A stretch of DNA of 64,000 nucleotides. It comes from Coprinus comatus. Its lineage: Eukaryota > Basidiomycota > Agaricomycetes > Agaricales > Agaricaceae. The notes below the pieces were generated by a model. It had not been told where the DNA came from and did not search any database. It worked only from the letters and a program-made list of their open reading frames with translations. A program made the translations under genes and the position numbers. This document shows, in pieces, positions 23,594 through 34,736 of this stretch; position 1 is the stretch's first letter, and every line of letters begins with the position of its first letter. The stretch lies in assembly GCA_034638255.1 (NCBI GenBank), contig JAWPGT010000001.1:2418001-2482000 (forward strand), given 5' to 3'.

Positions 23594-24423
23594 TGAATGC
23601 AGTTACATAACAAGTGACAGGTCATAGGCACCAGGACGTATTAACAAACACCTCCAAACATATTAACACACGTAACTCTCTGCAACTGAAGAGTTTGCGG
23701 CGGCATAACTCTCTCCCTCTCTCATTCTTCTATTTTTTCTCTGCTTTTGTAATAAATCCTTTGTTGTTTTAGGTTTATACCAGCTGCGGTAACCGTCTAG
23801 TCTAGACCGAATTTGTTTCAGATCACAACATATACATATCATCATGGAATGACTGTGTCTTCTCTCCCTATGTTAGCGTAATTATTATCTCATCCTCGCC
23901 TCCCAACTCTCCAGAAGGAAGTATGGCGTCACTGTGGGAACTCAGACAAGTTGGATCCGAAATATTCAAGGCGGTACAATAGTACGCGACTCCAAGAATG
24001 TAAGGCCTGCGGGTTTGCCCGCTGATCCAAAAATCCGAATGGCGGGTCATATATTCGATTATCGGGTATCACATCAGTAACTAGGATCTATTAATATTCC
24101 ATCGGGTACCCACAATGAATCTCATCATAATGTATCCAGTCCAACTTAAACACTTTCGTAAATGTAAGCATTTGGGCGCCTGAAATACATGACTGGGTAT
24201 TAATGCTCTGAAGGTTGCTCGAGACGTTTCCAGGCTCGCTAGGGAAAGTTAATGTAACGGGGAAACAGGCGAACTCGGCTCCAAAAATGAATGTTGAGTT
24301 TGAAGTATCTCCGTCAGGTCAGGACGCCATAGTCTTGCATAGTATTTAATGACTGGTCAGTACCTCTAAAAGCTCTCCAAGCTTTCTCCCTCCTCTACTT
24401 CCAAAACACTGGGGATCTCAAAG
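23594..24423. other. Intergenic with a GC-rich repeat relic
   Basis: Contains a short relic around 23990-24120 with GCGGGTTTGCCCGC and ATCGGGTACCC,  a style common in fungal hAT-type repeats. No inverted termini or target duplication could be defined. The last 100 bases before catalase B are pyrimidine-rich, as in its paralog. Confidence 0.4.
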
Positions 24424-27005
24424 ATGTTACTAGCTCCTATCTTCGCAGTTATTCTTGCCAAGCTGTCTATGGCACAAGTGAACATCTATGAAGGTGTTAT
24501 GGCTCAAGCGCAGCATGTAGACTCGCCAGCGAGCGAGCTCGAGTACACCCTGACCGGTGGTCAACCGTATGTACAGTTTCTCACTGATGGCTAGCTAATA
24601 CTCAACTTCGTATGCTAGATTCTTCAACCCATACATCTCGGATCGCCTGGGAACTACGGGCCCTTTACTCCTCTCGAGTACCAATCTTGTAAGCCCTACT
24701 TGATCTCTCATCTCTGTGACAAAAATCATTAACTCTTCATTGTTAGTTTGAGCAACTTGCTCATTTCGTTCGCGAACGTGTTGTAAGTACTTACTAGTAC
24801 TTTTTAAGCGTAGTTACGCGCATAATTGTGCTGCAACTAAAAATAACTTTTGCTCTTGGCAGCCTGAAAGACAAGTTCACGCCAAAGGCGCTGGTGCTCA
24901 TGGTTTCTTTGAGGTAACGACAGAGCACGGTGCTAGACTTTGTATGGCAGATGTGTTCTCCGAAGTTGGCAAGCGTACCCCTGTTACAGCTCGGTTCTCC
25001 ACCATCGCCGGAAATGCAGGAAATGCTGACAATGTCAGAGATCTACGAGGCCTCGCGTTCAAGTAAGCTCGGAAGTGCTTTTTTTTTTTTTTCCCCCGTA
25101 GAGTCAAGAGACTGAGTTTTCCGATAGATTGAGGACACAACAAGGTATCCTGGACTGGGTATGTATCAATTTTCATCTGAATACTCAGTATTACTAACTT
25201 AGCCTTCTCTTCCACAGGTGTTCTTGAATCATCCTGTCTTCTGGCTCCGCGATCCAGCAAAATTCCCTCACTTCATTAGCTCTCAGAAGCGTCACCCCGC
25301 GGTAAGCAATTCTTTTGAGTGTTTGTCGTTTTGTTGGAAAGAATCTCACAACCAGTCATCATTTCCAGAGACATGTCACGGATCATAATGTGAGTATCTA
25401 TAATTAGCTCCCCAAACTCTCTGACCTGACTAATGAAATATTTCATAGGACTTCTGGGGTATGTTCAACTGATCTCCAAAAGACAAGTTCTATAGCTCAT
25501 TTATACTATTATACTAGATTATCTCTCCTCAAATAATGAATCCATTCATCAGGTTATGAGGACCTTCACCGATCTGGGTATGCTATATTTAGATCAATTC
25601 TATTACCTCAGTCTGATCATGTCGGTCTATAGGGACACCTTACGGCTACAGGTATGTTGGATATCTATTTCAGAGCAATCTGGGTCTAAAGTAATCTAGG
25701 CACATGAATGGTTATGCCGGTAATACCTTCCGCACTATTGCAGCAGATGGCTCCTGGAATTATATCAAGTACGTGACAAAATATAGATCATACTATAACT
25801 TTTGCGAGAAAGCGCTAATATATCTTATGTAGGATCACTGCCGTGACAGACCAGGGTATCCGCAATAACACACAGGAGGAGGCTACTATTCAAAGTGGAA
25901 CGAATCCCGATTTTGGTAACACTGATCTTTGGGATGCGATCGAAGCAGGAGATTTCCCCAGCTGGACTATTTACTGGCAAGTATGAATGCAACACAAGCC
26001 GAAAGTTTTAAATGTAAGATATCTCAATTTGCTCATTAACTCGTTGGTATTAATTTTCGTGGAAGATAATATCTTCGACTTGACCAAGGAGTGGCTTCCT
26101 GAGGATGTACCACGAGTGGAGATTGGACGTATTACTATGAACCAGAATGTGTATGTGATTTTCTCATTCATTGACTTCTATCAACTTATTCTCCTATAGT
26201 CGTAACCACCATCAAGAAGTTGAACAAGCTAGTTATGACCCTGGTCAGATGGTACGTGGCGCTATACCAATCCTGACGTACTCGCCCCTCAATTTAATTT
26301 GTGATCCGTTTCTCAGCCACCCGGTCTTGAAGCCACAGAAGACCCAACACTCCAAGCTCGTCTCTTCGCTTATGCAGGTATGAAACTAGTGTCAATTCTC
26401 CTCTAAGAACACTCCTGCTCACAATCAATCACTTAGATGCTGCTCGTGCTCGTATCGGTGTCAACTACAAGCAACTCCCAGTCAACTGTCCTCTTAACCC
26501 TGTCGGTACGTCAGCCTCTATAAATAGCACATGAGAATTGTAAAGTCAAACTGACTTGACTCCAGGCACATTTACTCGTGACGGTGCAATGTCATTCTAC
26601 AACTCAGGGAGCCGACCTGTCTTTGCTTCTAGTCAGGATGCTATGAAATTAGTCGAGAGACCCTACAATGATGATAATCACACTACATGGGCTGGAGGAG
26701 CTGTTAAATACCTTAGCGTTCCCGATGAGATCGATTTCGACCAAGCACGCGGTTTCGTGAGTGATCCATTGACAAAATTATTCCTGTCACTCTCGCATTG
26801 CTAACTAGGATCTTTCTCTCTCTCTCTATTCCTTTAGTGGAGCCGACTTTCCCAAACCGACAAGGAGCACTTTGTTTCCAATGTTATTGGCCACTTGGGT
26901 CAAGCTACCAATGCTGATATTCGCTTGAGACAAGCTAGAATCTTCGCTCATGTTGATGCCGACCTTGGTCAGCAAATTGCTCAAGGTGTTAATGTCACCT
27001 TGTGA
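24424..27005 (+). CDS. Secreted haem catalase (copy B), one-base frameshift
   Basis: Eighteen exons from ATG 24424 to TGA 27003-27005 match copy A at every catalase landmark: signal peptide ending [18 protein letters not shown], a 10-base exon at 25449-25458, [14 protein letters not shown] and a similar C-terminus. An extra 49-base intron (26151-26199) splits QNV from RN. At 25980-25983 the sequence reads CAA-GT-ATG where copy A has CAG-GCT-ATG. One base is missing and TGA follows at once, before the haem Tyr. A cryptic intron 25981-26088 (GTATGA to CCAAG) would rejoin the frame but drop about 18 residues. So this copy may be dead, variant-spliced or mis-assembled. It faces the GPI-type gene tail to tail. 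Confidence 0.8.
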
Positions 27006-27481
27006 TTAGTATGATTTTGAATTTGTGCCAAAGTTGCCACCTCCTAATTTTTATTCCTAAACTACATGCCATCGTGTTATAACCACTATAATTGTTTAAT
27101 ATATACAAAAAGCTGATTTCTGTTGGAATATTGTTGATGCGATTATTTGTGATGAAGTACCAGCAGATAAAGCCCATAGATACAGTAGGTGACTGGGTTT
27201 AAGTTTCTCTTCACATACATATATGTAATGTGTTGTTTTGGATTTTTGGAGGTCTGACAGTATTTCCACTTCTACAGCCTATTAATGTCAAATGTCTCTC
27301 CCTCATTCAAAATGCTTCCAGTTAAAACCTTTTGTGTTATATTTTGTGATATTACGCACAATAAGTTGGATGTTATAGATATGAAGTATTCCTATTTGAA
27401 TTAGATTAAATGCAGCAGGGATTCTACTAGTCCACCAATTCATATCATTCCACCTAAAATGCAAAAGATTCTAATGCGAAT
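27006..27481. other. Convergent intergenic region
   Basis: 3' flanks of catalase B and GPI-type gene A. A/T-rich, with no gene or repeat recognised. Confidence 0.5.
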
Positions 27482-28204
27482 TTACAAAGCCAGAACTGCA
27501 CCAATCAAACTACCTCCAATAACGCCAACAAGTGCGGGTACCCTCCACTGAGCCTGTGCTCCTGAAGTTCTTGTTGAAGTTGGCGCAGGATCCTCCAACG
27601 TGGTATAAGCAGTCAAAGGGCCCTCGAATGATGACGTGCTGGTAGTGAAACTACCTTGAGCTACCAAAACACATGCTCCACGTGTTGTCCCTTCAAACTG
27701 ACATTTTCTGTCTACAGTCTGAGTAGTACCGTCGATTTCCACCACTACCGTCATTTCAGAGCCAGAATCATCTACTACATATGTATCTAAAGAAAGATTT
27801 CGAACGTTAAGACTCATTGGCTTTTTAACGAGTTGCGGCATAAAAAATAAAATAAACTCAACTTGTGGTTGTTCTAGGAAAACTAGAAGTAAAGGTTTCG
27901 GTGGTCTCTGGTTGTATTATTGCATAACCGGATATCACAAACACGTCTTCGTAGACAGTCTTCCCATTGTCTGCAACACTGATAGCTGTAGCAGAGTAAT
28001 GGGCGTCGAGTGATTGAGAAAAACCATCAGGAAGATTGGTCTCAACGTTCGGGTTCACTACATCATACAACGTCACAGCCGGTGCAGCAAATATACCTAT
28101 CAAGCTAGTTCAGAATGTTGCCGTGTGCGAAGAATGACTTTCTTACCCGCGGAGTTTGCCAATAATCCAACGGCCAGTAGCCCATAGAGCTTTGAAGAAG
28201 CCAT
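27482..28204 (-). CDS. Small secreted GPI-anchor-type protein (copy A)
   Basis: Three exons (28204-28147, about 28098-27855, 27794-27482) give roughly 205 residues. It has an N-terminal signal peptide (YGLLAVGLLANSAG, then FAAPAVTLYDVV), a Thr/Ser-rich C-terminal region and a final hydrophobic tail (ALVGVIGGSLIGAVLAL). These are features of a GPI-anchored wall or membrane protein. The motif CQFEGTTRGAC is shared with copy B at 55.8 kb (CDFEGTTRGSC), along with the intron positions. No known family was recognised and no function is claimed. Two Cys at fixed spacing in this motif may form a disulphide (inference). It is transcribed towards catalase B and away from the LENG1-like gene. Confidence 0.75.
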
Positions 28205-28768
28205 GACGAAGTATAACTTTCCTTCTGTGGGGGGCTCGGAATCTTAAACCGGGAGAAAGATCCCTAAGTTTGCGATTGAATGGATCACCATGTTATATTG
28301 CGAAAAAAGACCGGTTATGTGCAAGTACGGGTTTCAAGGAGTTTCGGCAAAATGATGAAAGGGTCTTAAACCATTTCTTAATCAAATACCTTGTGATACA
28401 TACTTGGCGATGTCAAGCATGGTCCTATAATCCCAAAGCCGTTCGAATGCGGACAAGGGAATAAGAGTATGACCCTTATCATAAAAGAGGGGTACATAGA
28501 GACCAACGTGATTTCCTATAAGAGATCGAGAGAGAGAGAGAAAATTATCGAGAAAATTATGTCCCATTATTCCAGGGGAAAAAATATCTGGGCCAAGGCA
28601 CGAGTCAGGAAAACACATAGCAAGGGTAATGATGTATGATGTTACACATTGTAGTCTCAGGAGGATTATCAGCTATCCGACGGTCTTAAGATGCAAAGCG
28701 ATGCCAAAGATTTTGAATCAACTACTGTGATATTCTGATGGTACAAGAAACAATGAAGATACTTACAA
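28205..28768. other. Spacer between GPI-type gene A and LENG1-like gene A
   Basis: Contains a short GA microsatellite near 28527 and the 3' end of the conserved LENG1 repeat arm (from 28676). No gene seen. Confidence 0.5.
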
Positions 28769-29913
28769 TTACCATTCACGTCTGCGTCTGCGAGAATGTC
28801 CATCTCCCCAACCTCTGTCCCGATATCTTTCTCCTCGTTCCCTACCCCGGTGCGCCGCCTCGACATCCTGTCGGTTATACACGTCACCATATCCCTCTCC
28901 AACATCTCCATTATACACAGTACTTGGAGTCATGTTGCCCTCCATCTCTTTCTGTTTCCGTCGTTTCAGAGCCAATGCTCTTTCTCTTTCAGATAGTTCA
29001 CGATTTAGTCGAGCTTGTACAGAGGGATCCGAAGAGCTTGTGGATACTGTAGTAGCTAGTGGCCGAGAACTGCGAGAGTTTGGTGTAGGTTTCGACGATG
29101 TGGCCCCCGAGTGAGTCGCAAGGCGTCGTTCAATAGCTACCAATGGATCATGTTTCTGTTTCCGAATCTCGTCTCGTTGACTGAAACTCAAAGGTTAGTA
29201 AAAGATTGAGAGCACATATATTCACTGCTTACCCCTTCTCAATATCCTTCTCCTCTTTCTCTTCATCGTCGACACCCTTTCGTCGAGTGTACCATCTCTT
29301 GAGATCTTTCTCCTCAGGCCCAAGCTTGAATCCTTCTTCTGTTGCTTTAGGGTCCGCTTTCTTCGTCGTTCGGATAGCATCGATCATGCCCTAGCGAACT
29401 ATGAAAAGACCCATATATGCATGTAAATATGCTCACATACCTGCTCAATATCCTGGAAAAGATTTATATGACCATTTGTGGTGGGTAACACTGCACCCTG
29501 TCCACTAGGCCCAGCAGTAATTTGGTTCGCAGAGGCACTTTCAACCTGAGTGCTAGGTTCAATTTTCTCAAGTTTTTGTTTGCTTCGAGAGCCTTCATTC
29601 AGTCCAGCACGGGATCTCAATAGATCTATACGTGCTTCTGAGTCCTATGAAATGAGTGCTGAACACAAAGGTCGATAGGAGGAGGACTGTAACGTACAGC
29701 AAGCATCATTCTGCCTTCTTCTTGGGCTTCTTTCAGACGTGCCTCTTCTTCATCCTTGCGCACTCGTTCAATGTTGTCCCGACGATAAGGATGGTAGGAC
29801 TTGTGGTGAGCGATGTTGAGCTTCCCCATGGCAGGTGTTGGCAATAAAGGGGGGTTGCACAGCCACATGTTATCGGGAGATCTAAACTTAGCGCAACTTC
29901 TCGTGACTCTGAC
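28676..29913 (-). repeat. Arm A of a recent inverted repeat (LENG1-like unit)
   Basis: About 1.24 kb nearly identical, in inverse orientation, to 50651-51891. It includes exons, introns, about 70 bases of 5' flank and about 100 bases of 3' flank. In about 335 bases of exon 2/3 and the intron compared by eye I counted ten differences. The match ends at GTCAGAGTCACGAG on the 5' side and AAGACCGTCGGA on the 3' side. Confidence 0.9.
28769..29829 (-). CDS. LENG1-like protein with Cir_N domain (copy A)
   Basis: Four exons from ATG 29829 (exon 1 29829-29698, exon 2 from 29644) to the stop at 28769 give about 303 residues. The N-terminus HHKSYHPYRRDNIERVR matches the Cir_N type start seen in LENG1 and relatives, proteins tied to pre-mRNA splicing complexes. 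Most of the protein is charged and predicted helical or disordered (KGVDDEEKEEKDIEKG). The C-terminus is rich in Arg (GDGHSRRRRREW). The role is nuclear, probably spliceosome-associated, and this is inference from the family. CWC25 is a possible alternative because its N-terminus is similar, but RRDNIERVRKDEEEAR is closer to LENG1. A nearly identical copy lies at 50.7 kb. Both frames are intact. Confidence 0.75.
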
Positions 29914-30725
29914 CTCAATGGACACAAATCTCAAGGAACGTGTTCAAGCTCAAGGTCAAGCCGGGTTCCTGCCTATTTTTCCGACAATACTATGACACCC
30001 TTAGCCCTCTCTTGAAAATTGTACAAGCACATTCCTGTACGTTTGGTCCGTAAGTGTTAACACCATTTTTTTTCGGATTGAACCTCTTAAAGGACCGCGA
30101 CGATTTCCAATACACTCTTATACCTATTAAGAATATGAAAGACATCACTCTCTCGCGTCAGACCGTAACACTGGTACTCCTCGGACCTCGGACCTCCAGT
30201 GCCTGACGACTTTACTGCTCATCCTCACTGGCTACTCCTATGATACATCCAATGTATGGCATCGTTTCAGCGGGTGCAAAATTGTTATCTTTGCCATCTA
30301 GTTCATCCGAGGCTCTCATGCAGGGTGAAATCCATTCTCCACTGTTCAACTATTGATACATATACATGATCAGGCAACACGCTCGTTAACACAAACTGCA
30401 CACCTGACACTCTACAGGGAAAATGCATTCATCTCCAGTGCTTTCCAGAAGTGGTCAAACCACACTCAAACAGCGCAACAAGTCCTATTTATAACAGCCG
30501 TGCGTGGAGTTCATAGAAACCAGTTCTAGAAACCGGTTTATCATCTCTGCCCCGACTCATTTCATTTACAGGGAGACTAACGCTCTTGGGAGTACAAAGC
30601 TTACTTCTATTACTTTTAATTACGGGAATAGACCGCAGAAAAATTGACAGACCAAGCGGGTGGCAAAAGACCAGACCTCTACAAAAAGATGCCGTTTCAG
30701 TCACGGAGACTTTTAACCTCTTGCC
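29830..30725. other. Divergent intergenic region
   Basis: Upstream DNA of LENG1-like A (-) and the CYP (+). The first 80 bases belong to the inverted repeat arm. No other gene or motif recognised. Confidence 0.5.
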
Positions 30726-31901
30726 ATGCTCGCTCATGGAACTCTCAGTTATTTTGATGCAGGAGCTGTTGCTGTAACTCTGTTCTCATTGTATCTAGTT
30801 GCATATATTCGCAAGAGTCGCTCATCCGTATGTTCGGGTCCCACTCTATAGACCCCCACCACCTCAGCTCATTACGAATATAGCTTAACAAAATACCTAC
30901 AATTGGCCCGAATGGCGTGTTGTCCTCCTGGTTAGGCTCCATTATGATGTTGAAATATGGACATAGCATGATTCAGGAAGGGTATCAAAAGGTGAGCTGT
31001 ACCTTCTCTTCACTGGATATTCGCCCACACTGAATCTGACACGCTACTCGATATTCTCAGTATCCAAACCGTATCTTTAAAATTGCTATGGGTACCTATT
31101 GGCTTGTTATCGTCAATGGGAGTGAGAATATTGAAGACGTACGGAAAGCATCTGACAGTCAGCTATCTCTAGTCGAAGGTGTAGACGAGGTTTGTGCTTC
31201 ACATTTACCCTTTCGAATGAATAACATGAGTTATTGTTCTTCTCTAGCATCTGCAATTAGACTATACTCTTGGCCCAGGAGTAAAACAAAATCAATATCA
31301 CTTGAATGTAATCCGCCGAGCGATGACGAAGAGTATCGCAGCTAGATTTGATAATATCTTGGACGCCATTGATCAAACCACTAATCAAGTGTTCGCTATA
31401 CCACATTATAAAGGTGAATCAAATGGAATCTCACTTCTCATCATTATTAGTGAATACTCAACCCCATCATGATTTAGCATGGTCTAACACCCCCGTGTAC
31501 TCGTTGGCGCTTAATATTGTAACAAGCACTAGCACAAGGTTCCTCGTAGGGCCTGAAATCAGTCAGTCTATTTCTATATGCTAAAGTACTTTCTATTAAC
31601 TCTACACACGCATATTGTAGGCTCAAATGAAAGGTACAAGAAGATTATGCAGGAATTTAACTTCCATATAACTCGCAGCGGAACTACAATATCGATGTTT
31701 CCAACGTTTATGAAACCGTATGCACATGAAAGGATGCTTGATACTCATAATAACCCGTTCTTTTATAGCCTCATAAGCCGCATCTTATTCAACAACAAAA
31801 CAAAGGTCCAAGAGATAGAAAACTACCTCAAACAAAAGGTTAATGAATGGCCTGAAACCGATGTGAGAAAAAAATCGTTTCCGAGTCATCCTCATTCATA
31901 A

Positions 31902-31957
<56 letters not shown>

Positions 31958-32898
31958 TATTTCAACTTAGAACGATATGGTATCTTGGATTTTAGATTAT
32001 GCCCCACCAGAAATGCGTAGCCTTCGTGACACTACACTGCGCATGATCATGATAAACATAGCATCTATTCAAACAACAACAACGGCACGTCTTCAATATA
32101 TTATTATTTTCTCAAATCCCTAAAACAACTATCACACAGCTATTAACCCATGTTCTCGTCAATATCGCTACATACCCAGAATATGTCGTACCATTACGAG
32201 AAGAGATAGGTTGTATTGTTGAAGAAGATGGTTGGACAACGGCGGCAATTGAGAAGATGTGTAGGTTAGATAGCTTTGTGAAAGAATCGCATCGCTTGCA
32301 TGGTTCTAATGCTGGTAAGTAGTGTACCTACATTTTTAAATCAAACGTTGAAAGAGTGACATTCGATATAGCTATTATGGCTAGAAAAACGATATGTGAT
32401 GCATTTGTATTCAGAGATGGAACAACTGTTCCGAGGGGAATGATGATTGCTGTACCTAGTCGCGCAATCAACCACGATGATGTGAGTAATGTGACGAATA
32501 CATAATAATATCATCGGAAACTATTCTTTTAGCGCCTTTATCCCAATGCCAGTGAATTCCAAGGGTTCCGATTTGTAGAAATGGAACGAGGTCTCCAGAA
32601 AATGACTGATTTATCACCGGATTTTATGACTTTTGGACTTGGAAGGCATGCATGGTGCGTTTTATGACAACATTTATTCTTCACAGAAAGTAATCATAAA
32701 TAAATTAAATAATATACCATTTGTAGTCCAGGTCGTTTCTTCGCGATTATCACTATCAAGACAATTGCAGCCCGGTTATTGATGAAATACGATTTCAAGC
32801 TGTATGATGAAAAAGATGGACGACCTAAAGATGGGTGGTTTATTGGAATGGAAGTTCAACCAGACAAAAATACTAGGATTTGTTGTCGATTAAAATAG
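30726..32898 (+). CDS. Cytochrome P450 monooxygenase
   Basis: Translation from ATG 30726 starts with a membrane anchor (AGAVAVTLFSLYLVAYIRK) and, after an intron, the proline-rich hinge KIPTIGP. P450 landmarks follow: the I-helix MININASI-like stretch with ASIQTTTT, the ExxR motif as ESHR in DSFVKESHRLHG, and the haem-binding loop FGLGRHACPGRFF with its Cys ligand, split by an intron. About 510 residues and an intact frame. The I-helix is interrupted by an intron (32085-32139) that starts with GC instead of GT. Skipping it exactly restores the family alignment. Another intron (from 31862) contains a CT/TA microsatellite. It is probably ER-bound and oxidises an unknown substrate. The I-helix QTT in place of the usual DTT/ETT is known in some fungal ent-kaurene-oxidase-like P450s (as HTT). 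Confidence 0.88.
31902..31964 (+). repeat. CT/TA compound microsatellite in a P450 intron
   Basis: A run of CT repeats passes directly into a run of TA repeats inside the intron of the CYP gene, ending 12-15 bases before the acceptor. Length is likely polymorphic. Confidence 0.9.
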
Positions 32899-33369
32899 TT
32901 TACCGGACCGGACCGATGACCTCTCTCACAGCCTCCACTGATCACGAAATATTGTTATAACTAGTCAGCGACCCGATCGCACGGCGACGCTGATATGCAT
33001 ACCTGTACATTGTACTTACTGATGTTATCCTACTATGAATCTTACAAACTACCATGATACAAAGTTACATATATTTTGTCTTTATTTTTCATGGGTTTCT
33101 TTTTAGTGATAACGATTCTCTCAGCTGGAAGAAGCGATAAACAACAAAAGCATGTTCTAAACTCAACAACACATGCTACTTGGATTCCGACCTCGACGCA
33201 AATGACTAAAGCTGAGAAAGGTAACTCCCAGAGACATCAACTTGTGACTCAGTACTGCCACCCTGAAAGAAGCGAGAAAGTCCTAACTCTCCGTGTGACA
33301 TTTATATATATAATGCATAAATCGTACTGCGCAGTTGCAAGTTGGCCCTCTCGCCGATAAGCAAGCAAC
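32899..33369. other. Intergenic
   Basis: 3' flank of the CYP and upstream DNA of seven-helix gene 1. No gene or repeat recognised. Confidence 0.5.
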
Positions 33370-34510
33370 ATGGATTTTCGATCGTTGGGCACCGCAATTG
33401 CCTTGGTACTATATGGTGAGATTTACAAGACACTGGACAACTCTAAGCCTCTACCACCATAATAACCCATGTTGTTTACTCTTCAATATAGGTATCAATA
33501 TCTGCCTCTTCACACAAATTTGTATCAATTTCCTTCGATCGCCGAAGCCAACGACTCACAAAATAAAGAAATGGTTGAACCTGGCATCTGCTATAGTATT
33601 CCTTACGGCCTCAGTTAATCTCGCAAGTTATGCATATGGTTCACTCACTCAAATGAAAGATGCTGGCAATCTTGACTGGACAGTGGTAGAACGTGATACC
33701 ATAAACTGCCGTATCATTTTAGCGACTGGTCTGTTAACTGGTTGGGTGATCGATGGAATTATGGTATATGCCTTTCCCTAGCCGTTTCACTAGATATCTA
33801 ACAAAATAACCAAGTTATACCAGTGCTTCATCATGACTTCGATGCATAAGCACGCGATTTGGATGTTAATGCCTCCAATTATATTGGCTTTCGGCGCGCT
33901 CGGTGAGTGCATACTCAAACTCAGTTGCAATACCTCCATAACCTTTGAACCTAGGTTCTGGGATCTACCTCTTAATACCAATCAACAAATACACCCGGAT
34001 CCTTGCCTTGTATCATTATCCATTCTGCATCTCATCCAAAACTGTGTCCAGTATCGTGATAGTCATCAGGCTCATTCAACACAAAAATATACTCAAGAAA
34101 GCATTTGAAAACCAACGAAAAGTTATTCATATTGACCTTGTTGGACCATATATATCAATCATCAACATAATGGTAAAAAGCTACGCACCATACACACTTT
34201 TTTCACTCCTTTTCCTCGGGTTTTATGCCGCCAAACATATTGCATGGAGTATTTTCCTTCCATCAACTGTTCAGACCGGGGTACGCAATGGCTGAGTGTC
34301 CCCCCTCCTCAAAAAAGAACTTACTGACCAGAGATATAGTTATTGTCGCATCTAATTATCTTACATTATGTCACATCGGGACAGGAAAAGTTGGATCCTA
34401 GCGAATGGAGCGCTTCAATATCTCAATGTTCATATAGAAGTTCCGATTCAGTAGCAATTGGTATGGATACCATCAGTCCTGAGCGGAATGTGAACGAGAT
34501 ATGCGTATAG
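33370..34510 (+). CDS. Seven-helix putative receptor, copy 1
   Basis: Five exons from ATG 33370 to TAG 34508-34510, about 300 residues. Seven hydrophobic segments are visible, among them GTAIALVLYGINICLF, WLNLASAIVFLTASVNLASY, LATGLLTGWVIDGIML, WMLMPPIILAFGALGSGIYL and YTLFSLLFLGFYAAKHIAW. A last short membrane segment LLSHLIILHYV leads into a cytosolic Ser-rich tail. The pattern fits the large, functionally uncharacterised Agaricomycete seven-helix family with exons ending at a G+INxC junction and a G-x(1-2)-LLxxLxIL tail. Receptor function is inferred from topology only. First of three tandem members. Introns lie at the same places as in copies 3 and 4. Confidence 0.78.
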
Positions 34511-34736
34511 TTATTGATTATTCTCTATTGAAACGGAATTATTGTATCAGTATGTATTGTGTCAGTACAAGTTTATGTGGGTACTACAGGGTACTACCAC
34601 AGAAACGCCTGGGGTGTTGTGGCGGTGTTCAGGTTCGCTCGAGCCTTTTTTTTTGGCTCAATCGACTCGTCACGATCTAGAGCCTACTGTCGATGATAGT
34701 GATCAAGGGACAGTTGTTCTCAACGTCGAAATACCG

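Noticed and set aside
23990..24120. A second MITE
   Set aside because: GC-rich words such as GCGGGTTTGCCCGC look repeat-like, but no inverted termini or target duplication could be defined.
4238..32898. A secondary-metabolite gene cluster
   Set aside because: A CYP, GST and oxidoreductase are present but there is no backbone synthase, terpene cyclase, transporter or pathway regulator.
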